Source of the DNA: Nitrospirillum viridazoti CBAmc
GTDB lineage: Bacteria; Pseudomonadota; Alphaproteobacteria; Azospirillales; Azospirillaceae
Length of the DNA: 64,000 bases
Assembly (NCBI RefSeq): GCF_000730165.1
Contig: NZ_CP022110.1
Coordinates: 2,239,501 to 2,303,500 of the forward strand
Reading direction: 5' to 3'
Both the position numbers and the translations under genes were made by a program. The notes beneath the pieces were generated by a model. The model was not told the origin of the DNA and ran no database searches. It worked only from the letters and a program-made list of their open reading frames with translations. This document shows positions 50,236 through 60,360 of this stretch, piece after piece (the first letter of the stretch is position 1; the number at the start of each line of letters is the position of its first letter).

Positions 50236-51789
50236 TTACGCCGCCGGCGGCGTCCAGCGCAGGACTGGCTTGCGCGCCGCGGCAGTCTCATCCAGACGGC
50301 GGCGGGGGGTGTAGCGGGGGGCCGCCAGGAAGTGGGCGGCATCGCCCGCCTTGGCCTTGCCCGCCAGGTGCCGCATGGCGCCGACGAACTGGTCCAGCGT
50401 GGCCTTGGACTCGGTCTCGGTCGGCTCGATCAGGAAGGCGCCGTGCACGACCAGGGGGAAATACATGGTCATGGGATGGAAGCCTTCGTCGATCATCGCC
50501 TTGGCGAAGTCGAGGGTGGTGACGCCCGTGTCCTTCAGGAAGCGGTCGTCGAACAGGGCCTCATGCATGCAGTAGCCGTCGAACGGCACGCTCATCAGAT
50601 CCTGCAGCCGCGCCTTCAGGTAATTGGCGTTCAGCACGGCGTCGCTGGAGGCCTGGCGCAGGCCGTCGGCGCCGTGGCTCATGATGTAGGCCAGGGCGCG
50701 GACGAACATGCCCATCTGGCCGTGGAAGGCCTTCAGGCGGCCGAAGGGCTGGGCGCCCTGCTCCACCTCGCCCTCATGCTCCACCAAGCGGAAGCCATCG
50801 GCCCCGTGCACCACGTAGGGCAGTGGGGCGTAGGGGGCCAGCGCGTCCGACAGGACCACCGGGCCGGAGCCCGGACCGCCACCGCCGTGCGGGGTGGAGA
50901 AGGTCTTGTGCAGATTGATGTGCATGGCGTCCACGCCCAGGTCCGCCGGGCGCACCCGGCCGACGATGGCGTTGTAGTTGGCGCCGTCGCAGTAGAAATA
51001 GCCGCCGGCGGCATGCACCGCGTCCGCGATCTCCTTCACCTGGGGCTCGAACAGGCCGCAGGTGTTGGGGTTGGTCAGCATGATGCAGGCGACGTCGGGG
51101 CCCAGCTTGGCCTTCACCGCCTCGACACTGACGCGGCCGTTGGCCTCGGCCGGGATGGCGTCGACGGTGAAGCCGCAGAAGGCCGCCGTGGCCGGGTTGG
51201 TGCCGTGCGCCGACTCCGGCACCAGCACGCGGGTGCGGCCGGCCTCGCCCCGGGCCTGCAGCGCGGCGCGGATGGCCATGAGGCCGCACAGCTCGCCATG
51301 GGCGCCGGCGGCCGGGGACATGGCCACGGCCGGCATGCCGGTCAGGGTCTTCAGCCAGTGGGCCAGCTGGTCGATCAGCTCCAAGGCGCCCTGGACGGTG
51401 GACTGCGGCTGCATCGGGTGGATGTCGCCGAAGCCGGGCAGGCGCGCCAGCTTCTCGTTCAGGCGCGGGTTGTGCTTCATGGTGCACGAACCCAGCGGGT
51501 ACATCGTACTGTCGATGCCCAGGTTCTTCTGGCTGAGGCGGGTGTAGTGGCGCACCACCGTCGGTTCCGACAGGCCGGGCAGGCCGACGCCCTCACGGGC
51601 CTTCAGACCGCCCAGGCGGCTGGCGACGGCCGGGACCGCCTCCAGGTCCACGCCGGTGACGCCGGGGTTGTCCAGTTCGAAGATCAACGGCTCTTCATGC
51701 ACCAAGGCACGGTTGCCGGTGTAGGTGCCCACGTCGGTGGCCGCCGCCGACTCGACGTCGGGCGTGGTCTTGCGTCCTTGGGTGTTCAT
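50236..51789 (-). CDS. gcvPB: Glycine dehydrogenase (decarboxylating) subunit 2
   Basis: The ATG at 51789 overlaps the gcvPA stop by one base. The 517-aa subunit carries the PLP lysine in INLHKTFSTPHGGGGPG. It is the C-terminal half of the P-protein, which decarboxylates glycine and loads the aminomethyl group on GcvH. Last gene of the operon, before a terminator. Confidence 0.97.
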   Translation of the reverse strand: MNTQGRKTTPDVESAAATDVGTYTGNRALVHEEPLIFELDNPGVTGVDLEAVPAVASRLGGLKAREGVGLPGLSEPTVVRHYTRLSQKNLGIDSTMYPLGSCTMKHNPRLNEKLARLPGFGDIHPMQPQSTVQGALELIDQLAHWLKTLTGMPAVAMSPAAGAHGELCGLMAIRAALQARGEAGRTRVLVPESAHGTNPATAAFCGFTVDAIPAEANGRVSVEAVKAKLGPDVACIMLTNPNTCGLFEPQVKEIADAVHAAGGYFYCDGANYNAIVGRVRPADLGVDAMHINLHKTFSTPHGGGGPGSGPVVLSDALAPYAPLPYVVHGADGFRLVEHEGEVEQGAQPFGRLKAFHGQMGMFVRALAYIMSHGADGLRQASSDAVLNANYLKARLQDLMSVPFDGYCMHEALFDDRFLKDTGVTTLDFAKAMIDEGFHPMTMYFPLVVHGAFLIEPTETESKATLDQFVGAMRHLAGKAKAGDAAHFLAAPRYTPRRRLDETAAARKPVLRWTPPAA

Positions 51790-53132
51790 CACTGCTTGCC
51801 TCCCAGGGCCTGAACGAGGGCGTCCATGTCGTCTTCGGTGGTCGTCTCCGTCACCGCCACCAGCAGCAGGTCGGCGAGGGCCACCTGGCCGGGATGCAGG
51901 CGCGAGATCGGCACGCCAGCCAGGATCAGTTCCGCCGCCAGCGTGTCGACCAGGGCCGCCGCGTCGCCCTTCACCTGGACGGTGAACTCATTGAAGAAGC
52001 CCTGGTTCAGCACGGTCACGCCGGCCGCGGCCAGCTTGTCCGCCAACTGCACCGCCTTGGCGTGGTTCAGCCGCGCCAGGCCGGTGAAACCCAGCTCGCC
52101 CAGCAACGACAGGTGCATGGTGAAGGCCAGCGCGCACAGGCCGGAGTTGGTGCAGATGTTGGAGGTGGCCTTCTCGCGGCGGATGTGTTGCTCCCGCGTG
52201 GACAGGGTCAGCACGAAGCCGCGCCTGCCGTCCGCGTCCACCGTCTCGCCGCACAGGCGGCCGGGCATCTGCCGCACGAACTTGTCGCGGGTGGCGAACA
52301 GGCCCAGGTAGGGGCCGCCGAAGTTCAGGCCGTTGCCGATGCTCTGGCCCTCGGCCACCACGATGTCGGCCCCCATGGAGCCGGGCGACGGCATCATGCC
52401 CAGGCTCACCACCTCGGTCACCACCACGACCAGCAGGGCGCCCTTGGCATGGCAGGCCTCGGCCAGCGGCGTCAGGTCGGCGACATGACCGAACAGGGTG
52501 GGGTTCTGCACGACGACGCAGGATGTCTTGTCGTCGATGGCCGCCGCCAGGTCCTCGATCCCCTTGGGGTCGGCCGGCAGGGTCACCAGGTCCACGCCCA
52601 GCACACCGGTGGTGGTGGCTGTCACGTCGCGGTAGTGCGGGTGCAGGCCGCCGGACAGCACGGCGCGGTTGCGGCGCGTGACGCGGTTGGCCATCAGCAC
52701 CGCCTCGGCGCAGGCCGTGGCGCCGTCGTACATGGAGGCGTTGGCCACATCCATGCCGGTGATCAGCGCCACCTGGGTCTGGAACTCGAACAGGTACTGC
52801 AGGGTGCCCTGCGTCACCTCGGGCTGATACGGCGTGTAGCTGGTGAGGAACTCACCGCGCGTCAGCAGCTGGTCCACCGAGGCCGGGACATGATGGCGGT
52901 AGGCGCCGGCGCCCAGGAAACTGGGGCAGCTGCCGGCGGGCACGTTGCGGGCGGCCAGGCGCGACAGGGCGCGTTCCACCTGCAGCTCGCCCTGGTGCGG
53001 GGCCAGACCGGCGATGGGCTGAGTCAGGTGGGCCGCCGCCGGGACATCGCCGAACAGCGCATCCACCGACGGGGCGCCGATGGCCGCCAGCATCTCCTGC
53101 CGGTCGGCCTCGGTCAGGGGCAGATACCGCAT
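51789..53132 (-). CDS. gcvPA: Glycine dehydrogenase (decarboxylating) subunit 1
   Basis: The ATG at 53132 overlaps the gcvH stop by one base (TGATG). The 447-aa protein begins [19 protein letters not shown] and has [20 protein letters not shown] and [14 protein letters not shown], the N-terminal half of the split P-protein. The split form is common in alphaproteobacteria. It works as a heterodimer pair with GcvPB. Confidence 0.97.
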   Translation of the reverse strand: MRYLPLTEADRQEMLAAIGAPSVDALFGDVPAAAHLTQPIAGLAPHQGELQVERALSRLAARNVPAGSCPSFLGAGAYRHHVPASVDQLLTRGEFLTSYTPYQPEVTQGTLQYLFEFQTQVALITGMDVANASMYDGATACAEAVLMANRVTRRNRAVLSGGLHPHYRDVTATTTGVLGVDLVTLPADPKGIEDLAAAIDDKTSCVVVQNPTLFGHVADLTPLAEACHAKGALLVVVVTEVVSLGMMPSPGSMGADIVVAEGQSIGNGLNFGGPYLGLFATRDKFVRQMPGRLCGETVDADGRRGFVLTLSTREQHIRREKATSNICTNSGLCALAFTMHLSLLGELGFTGLARLNHAKAVQLADKLAAAGVTVLNQGFFNEFTVQVKGDAAALVDTLAAELILAGVPISRLHPGQVALADLLLVAVTETTTEDDMDALVQALGGKQ

Positions 53133-53506
53133 CAGTGCTGACCTTCCACGAAGGCGTCGTAGGCGGCCTGGTCCATCAGGCCGTCCAGCTGGGCCGGGTT
53201 GGCCAGCGTCATCTTGAAGAACCAGCCGGCGCCCTGCGGGTCGCTGTTGACCAGGGACGGGTCTTCGACCACGGCCTGGTTGCCCTCGACCACCGTGCCG
53301 TCCACCGGCGCGAACACCTCGCTGGCGGCCTTCACCGATTCCACCACGGCGGCGTCCTTGCCCTTGGTCAGGGCGCGGCCGGCCTCGGGCACCTCGACGA
53401 ACACCACGTCGCCCAGTTGGCTCTGGGCGAAGGTGGTGATGCCGACGGTGGCGACATCGCCGTCCAGGCTGATCCACTCATGGTCTTCGGTGAAACGGAT
53501 GGTCAT
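53132..53506 (-). CDS. gcvH: Glycine cleavage system H protein
   Basis: The ATG at 53506 has GAGGAG upstream; the longer frame to 53542 is rejected. The 124-aa protein has FTEDHEWI at the start and the lipoylated lysine in [11 protein letters not shown]. It shuttles the aminomethyl group between P, T and L proteins. Confidence 0.97.
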   Translation of the reverse strand: MTIRFTEDHEWISLDGDVATVGITTFAQSQLGDVVFVEVPEAGRALTKGKDAAVVESVKAASEVFAPVDGTVVEGNQAVVEDPSLVNSDPQGAGWFFKMTLANPAQLDGLMDQAAYDAFVEGQH

Positions 53507-53577
53507 GATTCTGCTCCTCGGGGGAAAGGCGTTCAATGGCAAGGCGGGCCCGGCACGCCCGGGCCGCGCGATCGGAA

Positions 53578-54693
53578 TCAGCCGCGGTAGTAGCGCTGCG
53601 GCACGAACGGCAGGGTGGCCACCTTGGCCGGCAGGGCCTTGCCGCGCACGATCAGCGATAGGGGAGTACCGGCGGCGGCGTTGCCGGCGGTGACGTAGCC
53701 CATGGCGACGGGGGCGTTGGCGCTGGGGCCGAAGCCGCCGGAGGTGACCTCGCCCACCGTCTGGCCGTTAGCATCCTGAATTTCGGTATGCTCACGCGCG
53801 GGCGCCCGGCCCTCAGGCTGGATGCCGACGCGGTAGCGCGCGGCGCCCTCGGCCAGCTGGCGGCGGACGACGGCGTCGCCGGGATAGCCCCCCTCCTCCC
53901 GCCGGCGCTTGGAGATGGCCCAGGTCAGGCCGGCTTCCACGGGCGTGGTGGTGGTGTCGATGTCGTGGCCGTAGAGGCAGAGGCCGGCTTCCAGGCGCAG
54001 GCTGTCGCGGGCGCCCAGGCCGATGGCCGCCACCTCAGGTTCCGCCAGCAGCAGGCGGGCCACATCCTCGGTGCGGTCGGCATCGATGCCGATCTCGTAC
54101 CCGTCCTCGCCGGTGTAGCCGGACCGGGCGATGGTCACCGGAATGCCCTTCAGGCTGGCGTTCACCATGGACATGAAGGGCATGGTGGCAACCTCGGGCA
54201 GGAAGCGCGCCAGCACGGTGGCGGCCACGGGGCCCTGCAGGGCCAACAGGCCCCGGTCGTCGCCCAGGTACTCGACCTCGATGCCCGGCAGCCCCGCCGT
54301 CAGGTGCGCGATGTCCGGCACCTTGCAGGCGGCGTTCACCACCAAGAACAGGTGGTCGCCGCGGTTGGCGATCATCAGGTCGTCCAGGATGCCGCCCTGG
54401 TCGTTGGTGAAGAAGCTGTAGCGGATGCGGCCTTCCTTCAGGGCCTTCAGCTCGCCGGGCACCAGCTTTTCCAGGGCGTCGACGACGCCGTCGCCGTGCA
54501 GGATGACCTGGCCCATGTGCGACACGTCGAACAGGCCCGCCTGCTCCCGGGTGTGCAGATGCTCCTTCAGCACGCCCAAGGGGTACTGCACCGGCATGTC
54601 ATAGCCGGCGAAGGGCACCATCTTGGCGCCCAGCTCGCGGTGCAGGGCGTTCAGGGGAGTAACGAGCAGGGGCGAATCGGTTTCACTGGACAT
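53578..54693 (-). CDS. gcvT: Aminomethyltransferase (glycine cleavage T protein)
   Basis: The ATG at 54693 gives [20 protein letters not shown] and 371 aa, first gene after the glycine riboswitch. Typical motifs are [22 protein letters not shown] and [13 protein letters not shown]. It transfers the methylene group from GcvH to tetrahydrofolate and releases ammonia. The longer frame reading into the riboswitch is rejected. Confidence 0.97.
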   Translation of the reverse strand: MSSETDSPLLVTPLNALHRELGAKMVPFAGYDMPVQYPLGVLKEHLHTREQAGLFDVSHMGQVILHGDGVVDALEKLVPGELKALKEGRIRYSFFTNDQGGILDDLMIANRGDHLFLVVNAACKVPDIAHLTAGLPGIEVEYLGDDRGLLALQGPVAATVLARFLPEVATMPFMSMVNASLKGIPVTIARSGYTGEDGYEIGIDADRTEDVARLLLAEPEVAAIGLGARDSLRLEAGLCLYGHDIDTTTTPVEAGLTWAISKRRREEGGYPGDAVVRRQLAEGAARYRVGIQPEGRAPAREHTEIQDANGQTVGEVTSGGFGPSANAPVAMGYVTAGNAAAGTPLSLIVRGKALPAKVATLPFVPQRYYRG

Positions 54694-54754
54694 AGGCGCT
54701 GGGACTCCCGGCGGACGAGTTCCTCCCGCGCGGACGGATTCCGTGCGGGCTCGC

Positions 54755-55018
54755 CCCCCTCTGTCCCGGACCCTGAGAGATTCACGGGGTGCCCAAATCC
54801 TGTCACCAGGAAGGTCCCGCTTACTCCGTCGGTGGGCTTGTGGCCTCGAACACCGGAAATCCACCCCAAGGGGGTGGTCAGGCGTTGCTATGAGGCCGGG
54901 CCGCTTTCCAGATGCGCTTCTTCCTCGCGGTCCTTTTGCCTGAGAGTTTCCGGGGGCGGTTGCTCCTTCGGCGCCGGTCCAAGCGGGTAGCCCACAGGGG
55001 GCCGGTCTCTCCCGCGAG
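54755..55018 (-). promoter_or_regulatory. Tandem glycine riboswitch
   Basis: Two aptamers precede gcvT. Aptamer 1 is closed by P1 CTCGCGG (55018-55012) with CCGCGAG (54930-54924) and contains GGGAGAGACC, CCGAAGGAGCAA and ACTCTCAGGCAAAAGGAC. Aptamer 2 contains CCGACGGAGTAA, then ATCTCTCAGGG and CCGGGACAGAGGG, ending near 54755; its 5' limb is less conserved. In the family glycine binding turns expression on. The boundary of aptamer 2 is approximate. Confidence 0.92.
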
Positions 55019-55068
55019 ATGTCATCAGCTTCGCGAGCGCACCCTAATCCAACGGGCCCCAAAAAGTA

Positions 55069-55098
55069 AAGGCGGGCCGCTGCCCCGCGACCCGCCTT
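55069..55098 (-). terminator. Terminator of the lipoprotein gene
   Basis: AAGGCGGG pairs with CCCGCCTT and is followed on the minus strand by TACTTTTTGG. It lies between the lipoprotein stop and the gcv riboswitch. Confidence 0.7.
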
Positions 55099-55167
55099 CC
55101 CCCTGGTGGTTCCCCGGCCTGGCGCCCCTGCCCGGCCGGTCGAACCTTCACACCGTATTCCCTGCGC

Positions 55168-55752
55168 TTACTTCCCGGACGCAACCGGCGGCGCCGGCGG
55201 CTTGGAATTGAAGCGGATGTTGGCCTCCAGCTGCTCCGGCGTCAGCTGGAAGCCCACCAGCACCTCGTAGTAACGGCCGTCGACTTCCGGGCTCAGCGGG
55301 ATGAACTGGGTCAGCCGCTCCACCGAACCGCCGCTGCCGGTGCTGACATCCAGCGTGACGTTGTAGGTCTGCTTGGTCAGTATCTTGCGGTCGGCATCGG
55401 TGACGGCGACGAAATAGGTCAGCGGCAGCGGGCCGCCGGTGTAGGCCGGACCCGTGCTGGCGCCCACGCGCAGCTCTTCGGTCATGGTGACGCCCTTCTC
55501 GGCGTACTCGCAGCGGCCCTCGATGTTGGGCATCACCGCGGTGTAGCTCAACTGGCCGTTGGCGCCGGGCACGCCCACCGACGAAGCGTCGCGCACGATG
55601 GCCACGGTCGGGCAACCGGGGCGGTAGCCGACATTCTTGTTGGCGCATGCCGCCAGCGACAGCATGAGAGGCATCCCCAAAAGCAGGGCCAGGCGGCCGC
55701 GGGTGCCTTTCCTGGTGGGCGAACCTATATTAGTGTCCGTGTGGATGTTCAT
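55168..55752 (-). CDS. Lipoprotein of unknown function, 194 aa
   Basis: The ATG at 55752 yields a lipoprotein signal sequence ending in LMLSLAAC, so the mature protein is lipid-anchored. The body is beta-rich with GRCEYAEKGVTMTEELRVGAS and LPLTYFVAVTDADRKILTKQTYNV. No known family is recognised with certainty. It is monocistronic between gcvT and ispH, with its own terminator. Confidence 0.8.
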   Translation of the reverse strand: MNIHTDTNIGSPTRKGTRGRLALLLGMPLMLSLAACANKNVGYRPGCPTVAIVRDASSVGVPGANGQLSYTAVMPNIEGRCEYAEKGVTMTEELRVGASTGPAYTGGPLPLTYFVAVTDADRKILTKQTYNVTLDVSTGSGGSVERLTQFIPLSPEVDGRYYEVLVGFQLTPEQLEANIRFNSKPPAPPVASGK

Positions 55753-55852
55753 TGAAGCGGGGCTCGTCTGGAGTTGGACGCCGGCCGGCGTCGGGGCCCC
55801 GCGACAATAGAGAAGCAGCCATACCGGCACAAGACATCGACTGCGCCGTCCC

Positions 55853-55858
55853 TATATT
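55853..55858 (+). promoter_or_regulatory. Probable -10 element for ispH
   Basis: TATATT in the context CGTCCCTATATT, identical to the tmRNA promoter, 120 nt before ispH. No good -35 is seen at 17 nt. Confidence 0.4.
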
Positions 55859-55977
55859 GAAGGGCGACGAGATTTAACGTAACGGCGCTGGCGATCCACA
55901 GACGCGCCGTTTTATGATCCGCCGCCATGATCGGCCCCGTACCCGGGGCTTACCGGAACCGAGTAGACCCAATCACC

Positions 55978-56925
55978 ATGACCAAGCCGACGCTCAACAT
56001 CCTCCTGGCTTCTCCGCGCGGTTTCTGCGCCGGTGTGGACCGCGCCATCCAGATCGTGGAGGTGGCGTTGCAGCGGTATGGCGCGCCGGTCTATGTGCGG
56101 CATGAAATCGTGCACAACCGCTTCGTCGTGCAGGGCCTGGAGGCCAAGGGCGCCATCTTCGTGGAGGAATTGGATGAGGTGCCGGATGGCCGCCCCGTCG
56201 TGTTCTCCGCCCACGGCGTGCCCAAGTCCATCCCGGCGGAGGCGGAGAGCCGGCAACTGCTGTATGTCGACGCCACCTGCCCTCTGGTGTCCAAGGTTCA
56301 TCGCGAGGCGGAACGCCACTTCGCCGACGGCCGCCAGATCATCCTGATCGGCCATGCCGGCCACCCCGAGGTGGTGGGCACCATGGGGCAGCTGCCGCCG
56401 GGCGCGGTGCTGCTGGTGGAGTCGGAGGAGGACGTGCGCACCGTCCAGGTGGACGACCCGCTGAACCTGGCCTTCGTCACCCAGACCACCCTGTCGGTGG
56501 ACGACACGGTGCAAATCGTGGCCGCGCTGAAGGCCCGCTTCCCCGCCATCGCCGGGCCGCGCAAGGAAGACATCTGCTACGCCACCACCAACCGCCAGAC
56601 GGCGGTGAAGGCCATCGCCGAGAAGGCGGACGCCATCCTGGTGCTGGGCGCGCCCAACAGTTCCAATTCCATGCGACTGGTGGAGGTCGCGGCCAAGCAC
56701 GGTTGCGTCAATTCCATGCTGGTGCAGCGGGCCACCCAGATCGACTGGTCCATGATGGACAAGGTCAAGGTGCTGGGCATCACCGCCGGCGCCTCGGCCC
56801 CGGACATCCTGGTGCAGGAGGTCATCGAGGCCTGCCGTGAGCGTTACGACGTCCAAATCGAGGAAGTCGTGACCGCGGTGGAAAACATCACCTTCAAGCT
56901 GCCGCGCGGCTTGGCGGCTGAATAA
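55978..56925 (+). CDS. ispH: 4-hydroxy-3-methylbut-2-enyl diphosphate reductase
   Basis: The ATG at 55978 gives 315 aa with the Fe-S cysteines in [22 protein letters not shown] and [11 protein letters not shown] and the substrate motif PNSSNSMRL. An upstream ATG at 55927 is less likely. It makes IPP and DMAPP in the last step of the MEP pathway; ispE is at 8 kb. It is monocistronic. Confidence 0.97.
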   Translation: MTKPTLNILLASPRGFCAGVDRAIQIVEVALQRYGAPVYVRHEIVHNRFVVQGLEAKGAIFVEELDEVPDGRPVVFSAHGVPKSIPAEAESRQLLYVDATCPLVSKVHREAERHFADGRQIILIGHAGHPEVVGTMGQLPPGAVLLVESEEDVRTVQVDDPLNLAFVTQTTLSVDDTVQIVAALKARFPAIAGPRKEDICYATTNRQTAVKAIAEKADAILVLGAPNSSNSMRLVEVAAKHGCVNSMLVQRATQIDWSMMDKVKVLGITAGASAPDILVQEVIEACRERYDVQIEEVVTAVENITFKLPRGLAAE

Positions 56926-57055
56926 GTGTTCCTTAGGCGCCGGCTGGCCATCCGGCCCTTGGCTTGTCCTCCGTTTTCAGTCCGCTGCGCTCCCCAAAAA
57001 CGTCTGGTGGCTGCGGTCGCAGCCTAGGGGCGGTAGTGCGGATGGAGTTCATGGC

Positions 57056-57658
57056 ATGACCGTACGCGCCCACATCCTGTTCGACACCGCCATCGGCGTT
57101 TGCGCGCTGGTATGGGGGCCGGATGGGATTGTGGGCGCCCAATTACCGGAGGGCGGGCCTGAACAGGCTGAGGCCCGCCTGGCGCGGCGTTTCCCCGGCG
57201 CCGTGGCGGCGGCGGAGCATGACCTGCCGCCCGTGATCAGCGAGGCCCGGGTCCGCATCCGGGCCCTGATGGCGGGGGAGGCGGTGGACATCGCCGACAT
57301 TCCCCTCGACCTTGCCGGTCTCGATCCCTTCGCCCTTAAGGTTTATGCCGTGACCCGCGCCATTCCGCGCGGGGAGACACTGACCTACGGCACGGTTGCC
57401 GGCCGGATCGGCGCGCCGAAAGAGGCGGCGCGGGCGGTGGGCCAGGCGCTGGGCAACAACCCCATTCCCATCCTGATCCCCTGCCACCGCGTGCTGGCGG
57501 CAGGCGGCGGCACCGGCGGCTTTTCCGCCCGGGGCGGCATCGACACCAAGTTCCGCATCCTGGCCATCGAGCAGGCCAGGACGGAGGACGAGCCGCCCAG
57601 CCTGTTCGACCAATTACCCCTGGCCATCAAACCCCAAGCGCTGAAAACGGGGCGCTGA
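57056..57658 (+). CDS. ogt: Methylated-DNA–protein-cysteine methyltransferase
   Basis: The 200-aa protein ends with the MGMT domain: TYGTVAGRIGAPKEAARAVG and the nucleophile motif IPCHRVLAAGG, then GGFSARGG. It repairs O6-alkylguanine by self-methylation. GGAG lies 11 nt before the ATG. It is convergent with the psp operon; the N-terminal half is less conserved. Confidence 0.93.
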   Translation: MTVRAHILFDTAIGVCALVWGPDGIVGAQLPEGGPEQAEARLARRFPGAVAAAEHDLPPVISEARVRIRALMAGEAVDIADIPLDLAGLDPFALKVYAVTRAIPRGETLTYGTVAGRIGAPKEAARAVGQALGNNPIPILIPCHRVLAAGGGTGGFSARGGIDTKFRILAIEQARTEDEPPSLFDQLPLAIKPQALKTGR

Positions 57659-57665
57659 AAATGGA

Positions 57666-57736
57666 ACCGGCCCCCGCCGCGCTTCCAGGAAACCCTAGCC
57701 TATCGGGCCGGGTTCCCGGGGGCGGCGGGGGCCGGT
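57666..57736. repeat. 15-bp inverted repeat with 41-nt loop between ogt and pspC
   Basis: ACCGGCCCCCGCCGC (57666-57680) and GCGGCGGGGGCCGGT (57722-57736) are exact complements. No T-run follows. It sits at the convergent gene ends and may act as a Rho-assisted stop or mRNA 3' stabiliser. Confidence 0.65.
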
Positions 57737-57785
57737 CGGGACGGTCCCCCGCGAACCGTCCGATGGCGTTACCGGGCCGATGCGC

Positions 57786-58058
57786 TTACCAGTGGGCGCG
57801 ATAGAAGCTGCGGCTGACGTAGACGTCCTCGCGGTCGGCGTATTCGCTGTCCAGCACCAGGGCCAGGACGCCGTAGACCACCAAGGTGGCGCCGAAGAAG
57901 CAGAACAGGCTCAGCACCGTCAGGATGCGGATGAAGGTGGCCGGCAGGCCGGTGTAGCGCGCCAGGCCGGCGCAGACGCCGAACAGGACGGCGCGGCTGG
58001 GGTCCTTGGCCAGGCGATGACGGCGCATGGTGGCGGAAATACGCTGAAAGCTCCTCAT
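57786..58058 (-). CDS. pspC: PspC-domain membrane protein
   Basis: The ATG at 58058 has GAGAGGGG upstream, making a 90-aa protein. It has the PspC core FGVCAGLARYTGLPATFIRIL and the hydrophobic segment LTVLSLFCFFGATLVVYGVLA. In the phage-shock system PspC senses envelope damage. It follows pspA by 114 nt. Confidence 0.93.
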   Translation of the reverse strand: MRSFQRISATMRRHRLAKDPSRAVLFGVCAGLARYTGLPATFIRILTVLSLFCFFGATLVVYGVLALVLDSEYADREDVYVSRSFYRAHW

Positions 58059-58172
58059 AATCCCCTCTCCCGTGTTCATAAGGCGCGAGGTGCGCCGGTG
58101 TTCAGTAAAGCCAAGCGCCGGGGGCGCTGCGGTCGTGTGCGGGTCGTCTCGAACTTGGCCTTGCGGGCCGGC

Positions 58173-58850
58173 TTAGCCTTGCGGGTTGGCGCGGCCGGCC
58201 ACGCGGGCCTTCAGCGCCTCAAGCTCGGCGGTCACCTTGTCGTCGCCCAGGGCGTCGATCTCGGCGGCCAGGCCGCGCGGCTGGCGCCCCATCTCCATGA
58301 CCTCGGCCTCGCTTTCCAGCAGGTCGATGTCGCGTTGCAGGGTGCCGTAGTGGGACAACGCCTCTTCCAGGCGGTTGTCATGGATCTGGCTGCGCAGGCG
58401 CAGGCGGGCGGTGGCGCTGCGATGCCGGGCCAGCAGGGCGCCCTGGCGGGCCCGGGCATCGGCCAGCTTGGCCTCCAGCCGCGCCACGTCGTCGGCGCCC
58501 TTGGCCAGGCTATCGCTGATGGCTTGGATTTCGCGCCGGATGGGGTCGGCGGCGTCGGCCAGCCGGGCCTTGGCCACCAGGGCGCCCCGGGCCAGATCCT
58601 CGCGGCCCTTGGTCACCGCCAGTTCGGCCTTGCGGTCCCATTCCAGCAGCTCGAATTCCACATCGCGGTAGCGGGCCTCCAGCTCCTTGCGGCGGGCCAT
58701 GGAGCGCACGGCTTCCGCCCGCACCTCCACCAGCGTGTCCTCCATCTCCTGGATGACCAGGCCGATCAGGCGCTCCGGGTCTTCAGCCCGGTCCAGCATG
58801 GCATTCAGGTTGGCATCGATGATGTCGCCGAGGCGGGAAAACAGTCCCAT
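58173..58850 (-). CDS. pspA: Phage shock protein A
   Basis: The 225-aa protein is one long coiled coil with the PspA signature GLFSRLGDIIDANLNAMLDR at the N-terminus. PspA binds damaged inner membrane and, in the family, restrains the sigma-54 activator PspF. It lies 72 nt after the small membrane protein and before pspC. Confidence 0.95.
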   Translation of the reverse strand: MGLFSRLGDIIDANLNAMLDRAEDPERLIGLVIQEMEDTLVEVRAEAVRSMARRKELEARYRDVEFELLEWDRKAELAVTKGREDLARGALVAKARLADAADPIRREIQAISDSLAKGADDVARLEAKLADARARQGALLARHRSATARLRLRSQIHDNRLEEALSHYGTLQRDIDLLESEAEVMEMGRQPRGLAAEIDALGDDKVTAELEALKARVAGRANPQG

Positions 58851-58922
58851 GGCAGGCGTCCTTGAGAGATGAGGCGGTGGCGGACGGAGGCGGTGACGGC
58901 AGGCGCTTAGAACAGGCTGGCC

Positions 58923-59069
58923 TTAAAACGCGCTGAGGATGGCGACCGACAGCAGGGCGGTCACGGCCAGCAGCGGCAGGTGCCGGATGGCGGCGGCCAG
59001 GCCCCGGGGGGTGTGGCCGGCGTGGGCGGTGAAGGTCCGGGTGGCGGCGGTCATGGTCAGGTCGGTCAT
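58923..59069 (-). CDS. 48-aa membrane protein leading the psp operon
   Basis: The ATG at 59069 follows CGGAGA at good distance. The product begins MTDLTMTAATRTFTAHAGHT and ends in one hydrophobic helix (LPLLAVTALLSVAILSAF). It is the first gene behind the sigma-54 element and precedes pspA. Size and position resemble PspB, but I see no PspB sequence motif. It was probably missed by automated gene calling. Confidence 0.75.
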   Translation of the reverse strand: MTDLTMTAATRTFTAHAGHTPRGLAAAIRHLPLLAVTALLSVAILSAF

Positions 59070-59145
59070 TTCAATCTCCGTGAGCGAAGCTCGGTTGTCT
59101 CGGGGGCCGGTCGCCGGTGGCGGTGTCGGCCATGTCCCCTTAAAA

Positions 59146-59160
59146 GCAACCGGCGTGCCA
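59146..59160 (-). promoter_or_regulatory. Sigma-54 promoter of the psp operon
   Basis: On the minus strand TGGCAC-N5-TTGC is a perfect -24/-12 element (GTGCCA at 59155-59160 and GCAA at 59146-59149), 77 nt before the 48-aa gene. Upstream (59175-59215) lies an A/T-only stretch suited to DNA bending by IHF before an activator site. psp operons of enterobacteria are sigma-54 and PspF dependent. Confidence 0.85.
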
Positions 59161-59367
59161 GTTTCGGACCAAAGCGGTAATTCATTGTTTTTGTTATATT
59201 AAATTTTTTGACTTCCATAACAGACGACAACGACGTGACAATTCTCGCCACTAAATCGCCGAACTCGCCACTAGCGTCGCCTGCGCACCGGCGACGGGCC
59301 GGAAAAGGCGTGATCCGCCCCGCCGCGACCATTGACCCCGGCCGGGAATCCCGCTACCTCGCAAGGC

Positions 59368-60360
59368 ATGGCCGTCTATACCGAAGTCACCGATGAGGAA
59401 CTGCGCGCGTTCATCGCCGATTACGCGATCGGCGAGGTGATCTCGTGCAAGGGCATCGCCGAGGGGGTGGAGAACTCCAACTACCTGCTGGTGACGACGG
59501 ACGGGCCTTACATCCTCACCCTCTATGAAAAGCGGGTGAACCCGGCCGACCTGCCCTTCTTCCTGGGCTTGATGCGCCATCTGGCGGCGCGCGGCATCGT
59601 CTGTCCCCAGCCGGTGCCCGGCCGTGATGGCGAGGCCTTGCGCGTGCTGGCCGGCCGGCCGGCGGTGATCGTCACCTTCCTCACCGGCATGTGGCCCCGC
59701 CGCATCCTGCCGGAGCATTGCGCGGCCCTGGGCAAGGCCCTGGCCCAGTTGCACCTGGCCGGGGCCGACTACGCCACCCCGCGCCCCAACAGCCTGTCGC
59801 TGGACGGCTGGCGCGCCCTGGTGACGGCGACGGCGGACGGGGCCGACGGCGTGAAGCCCGGCTTGAGGGCGGCCCTGGCGGATGAACTGGCCGCCCTGGC
59901 ATCCCTGTGGCCCGGGCGGGATGGCCGCCCCGGCCTGCCCCAAGGCATCATCCACGCCGACCTGTTTCCGGATAACGTCTTCTTCCGCGACGGCGCCCTA
60001 TCCGGCCTGATCGATTTCTATTTCGCCTGCAGCGACATGCTGGCCTACGACCTGGCCATCTGCCTGAACGCCTGGTGTTTCGAGCCGGATGGCGCCTTCA
60101 ACGTCACCAAGTCGCGCCTGCTGCTGGCCAATTACGCCAAGGTGCGGCCGCTGACGGGGGCGGAGGTGGCGGCCCTGCCCCTGCTGGCCCGGGGCAGCGC
60201 CCTGCGCTTCCTGCTGACCCGGCTGTATGACTGGGTGAACACACCCGCCGGCGCCCTGGTGAAACGCAAGGACCCGCTGGAATATCTGCACAAGCTGCGC
60301 TTCCACCAGCAGGCCCGAAGCCTGGCCGATTACGGCCTGGCGCCAGAGGAATTGACGTGA
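59368..60360 (+). CDS. thrB: Homoserine kinase (ThrB, phosphotransferase-fold type)
   Basis: The ATG at 59368 ([20 protein letters not shown]) gives 330 aa; a TTG 36 nt upstream is rejected. The kinase loop is [14 protein letters not shown] with [18 protein letters not shown] next. It phosphorylates homoserine in threonine synthesis. Its stop overlaps the rnhA GTG by 4 nt (GTGA). Confidence 0.93.
   Translation: MAVYTEVTDEELRAFIADYAIGEVISCKGIAEGVENSNYLLVTTDGPYILTLYEKRVNPADLPFFLGLMRHLAARGIVCPQPVPGRDGEALRVLAGRPAVIVTFLTGMWPRRILPEHCAALGKALAQLHLAGADYATPRPNSLSLDGWRALVTATADGADGVKPGLRAALADELAALASLWPGRDGRPGLPQGIIHADLFPDNVFFRDGALSGLIDFYFACSDMLAYDLAICLNAWCFEPDGAFNVTKSRLLLANYAKVRPLTGAEVAALPLLARGSALRFLLTRLYDWVNTPAGALVKRKDPLEYLHKLRFHQQARSLADYGLAPEELT

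Noticed and set aside
57666-57736. Inverted repeat as an intrinsic terminator
   Set aside because: The loop is 41 nt and no T-run follows, so I list it only as a repeat.
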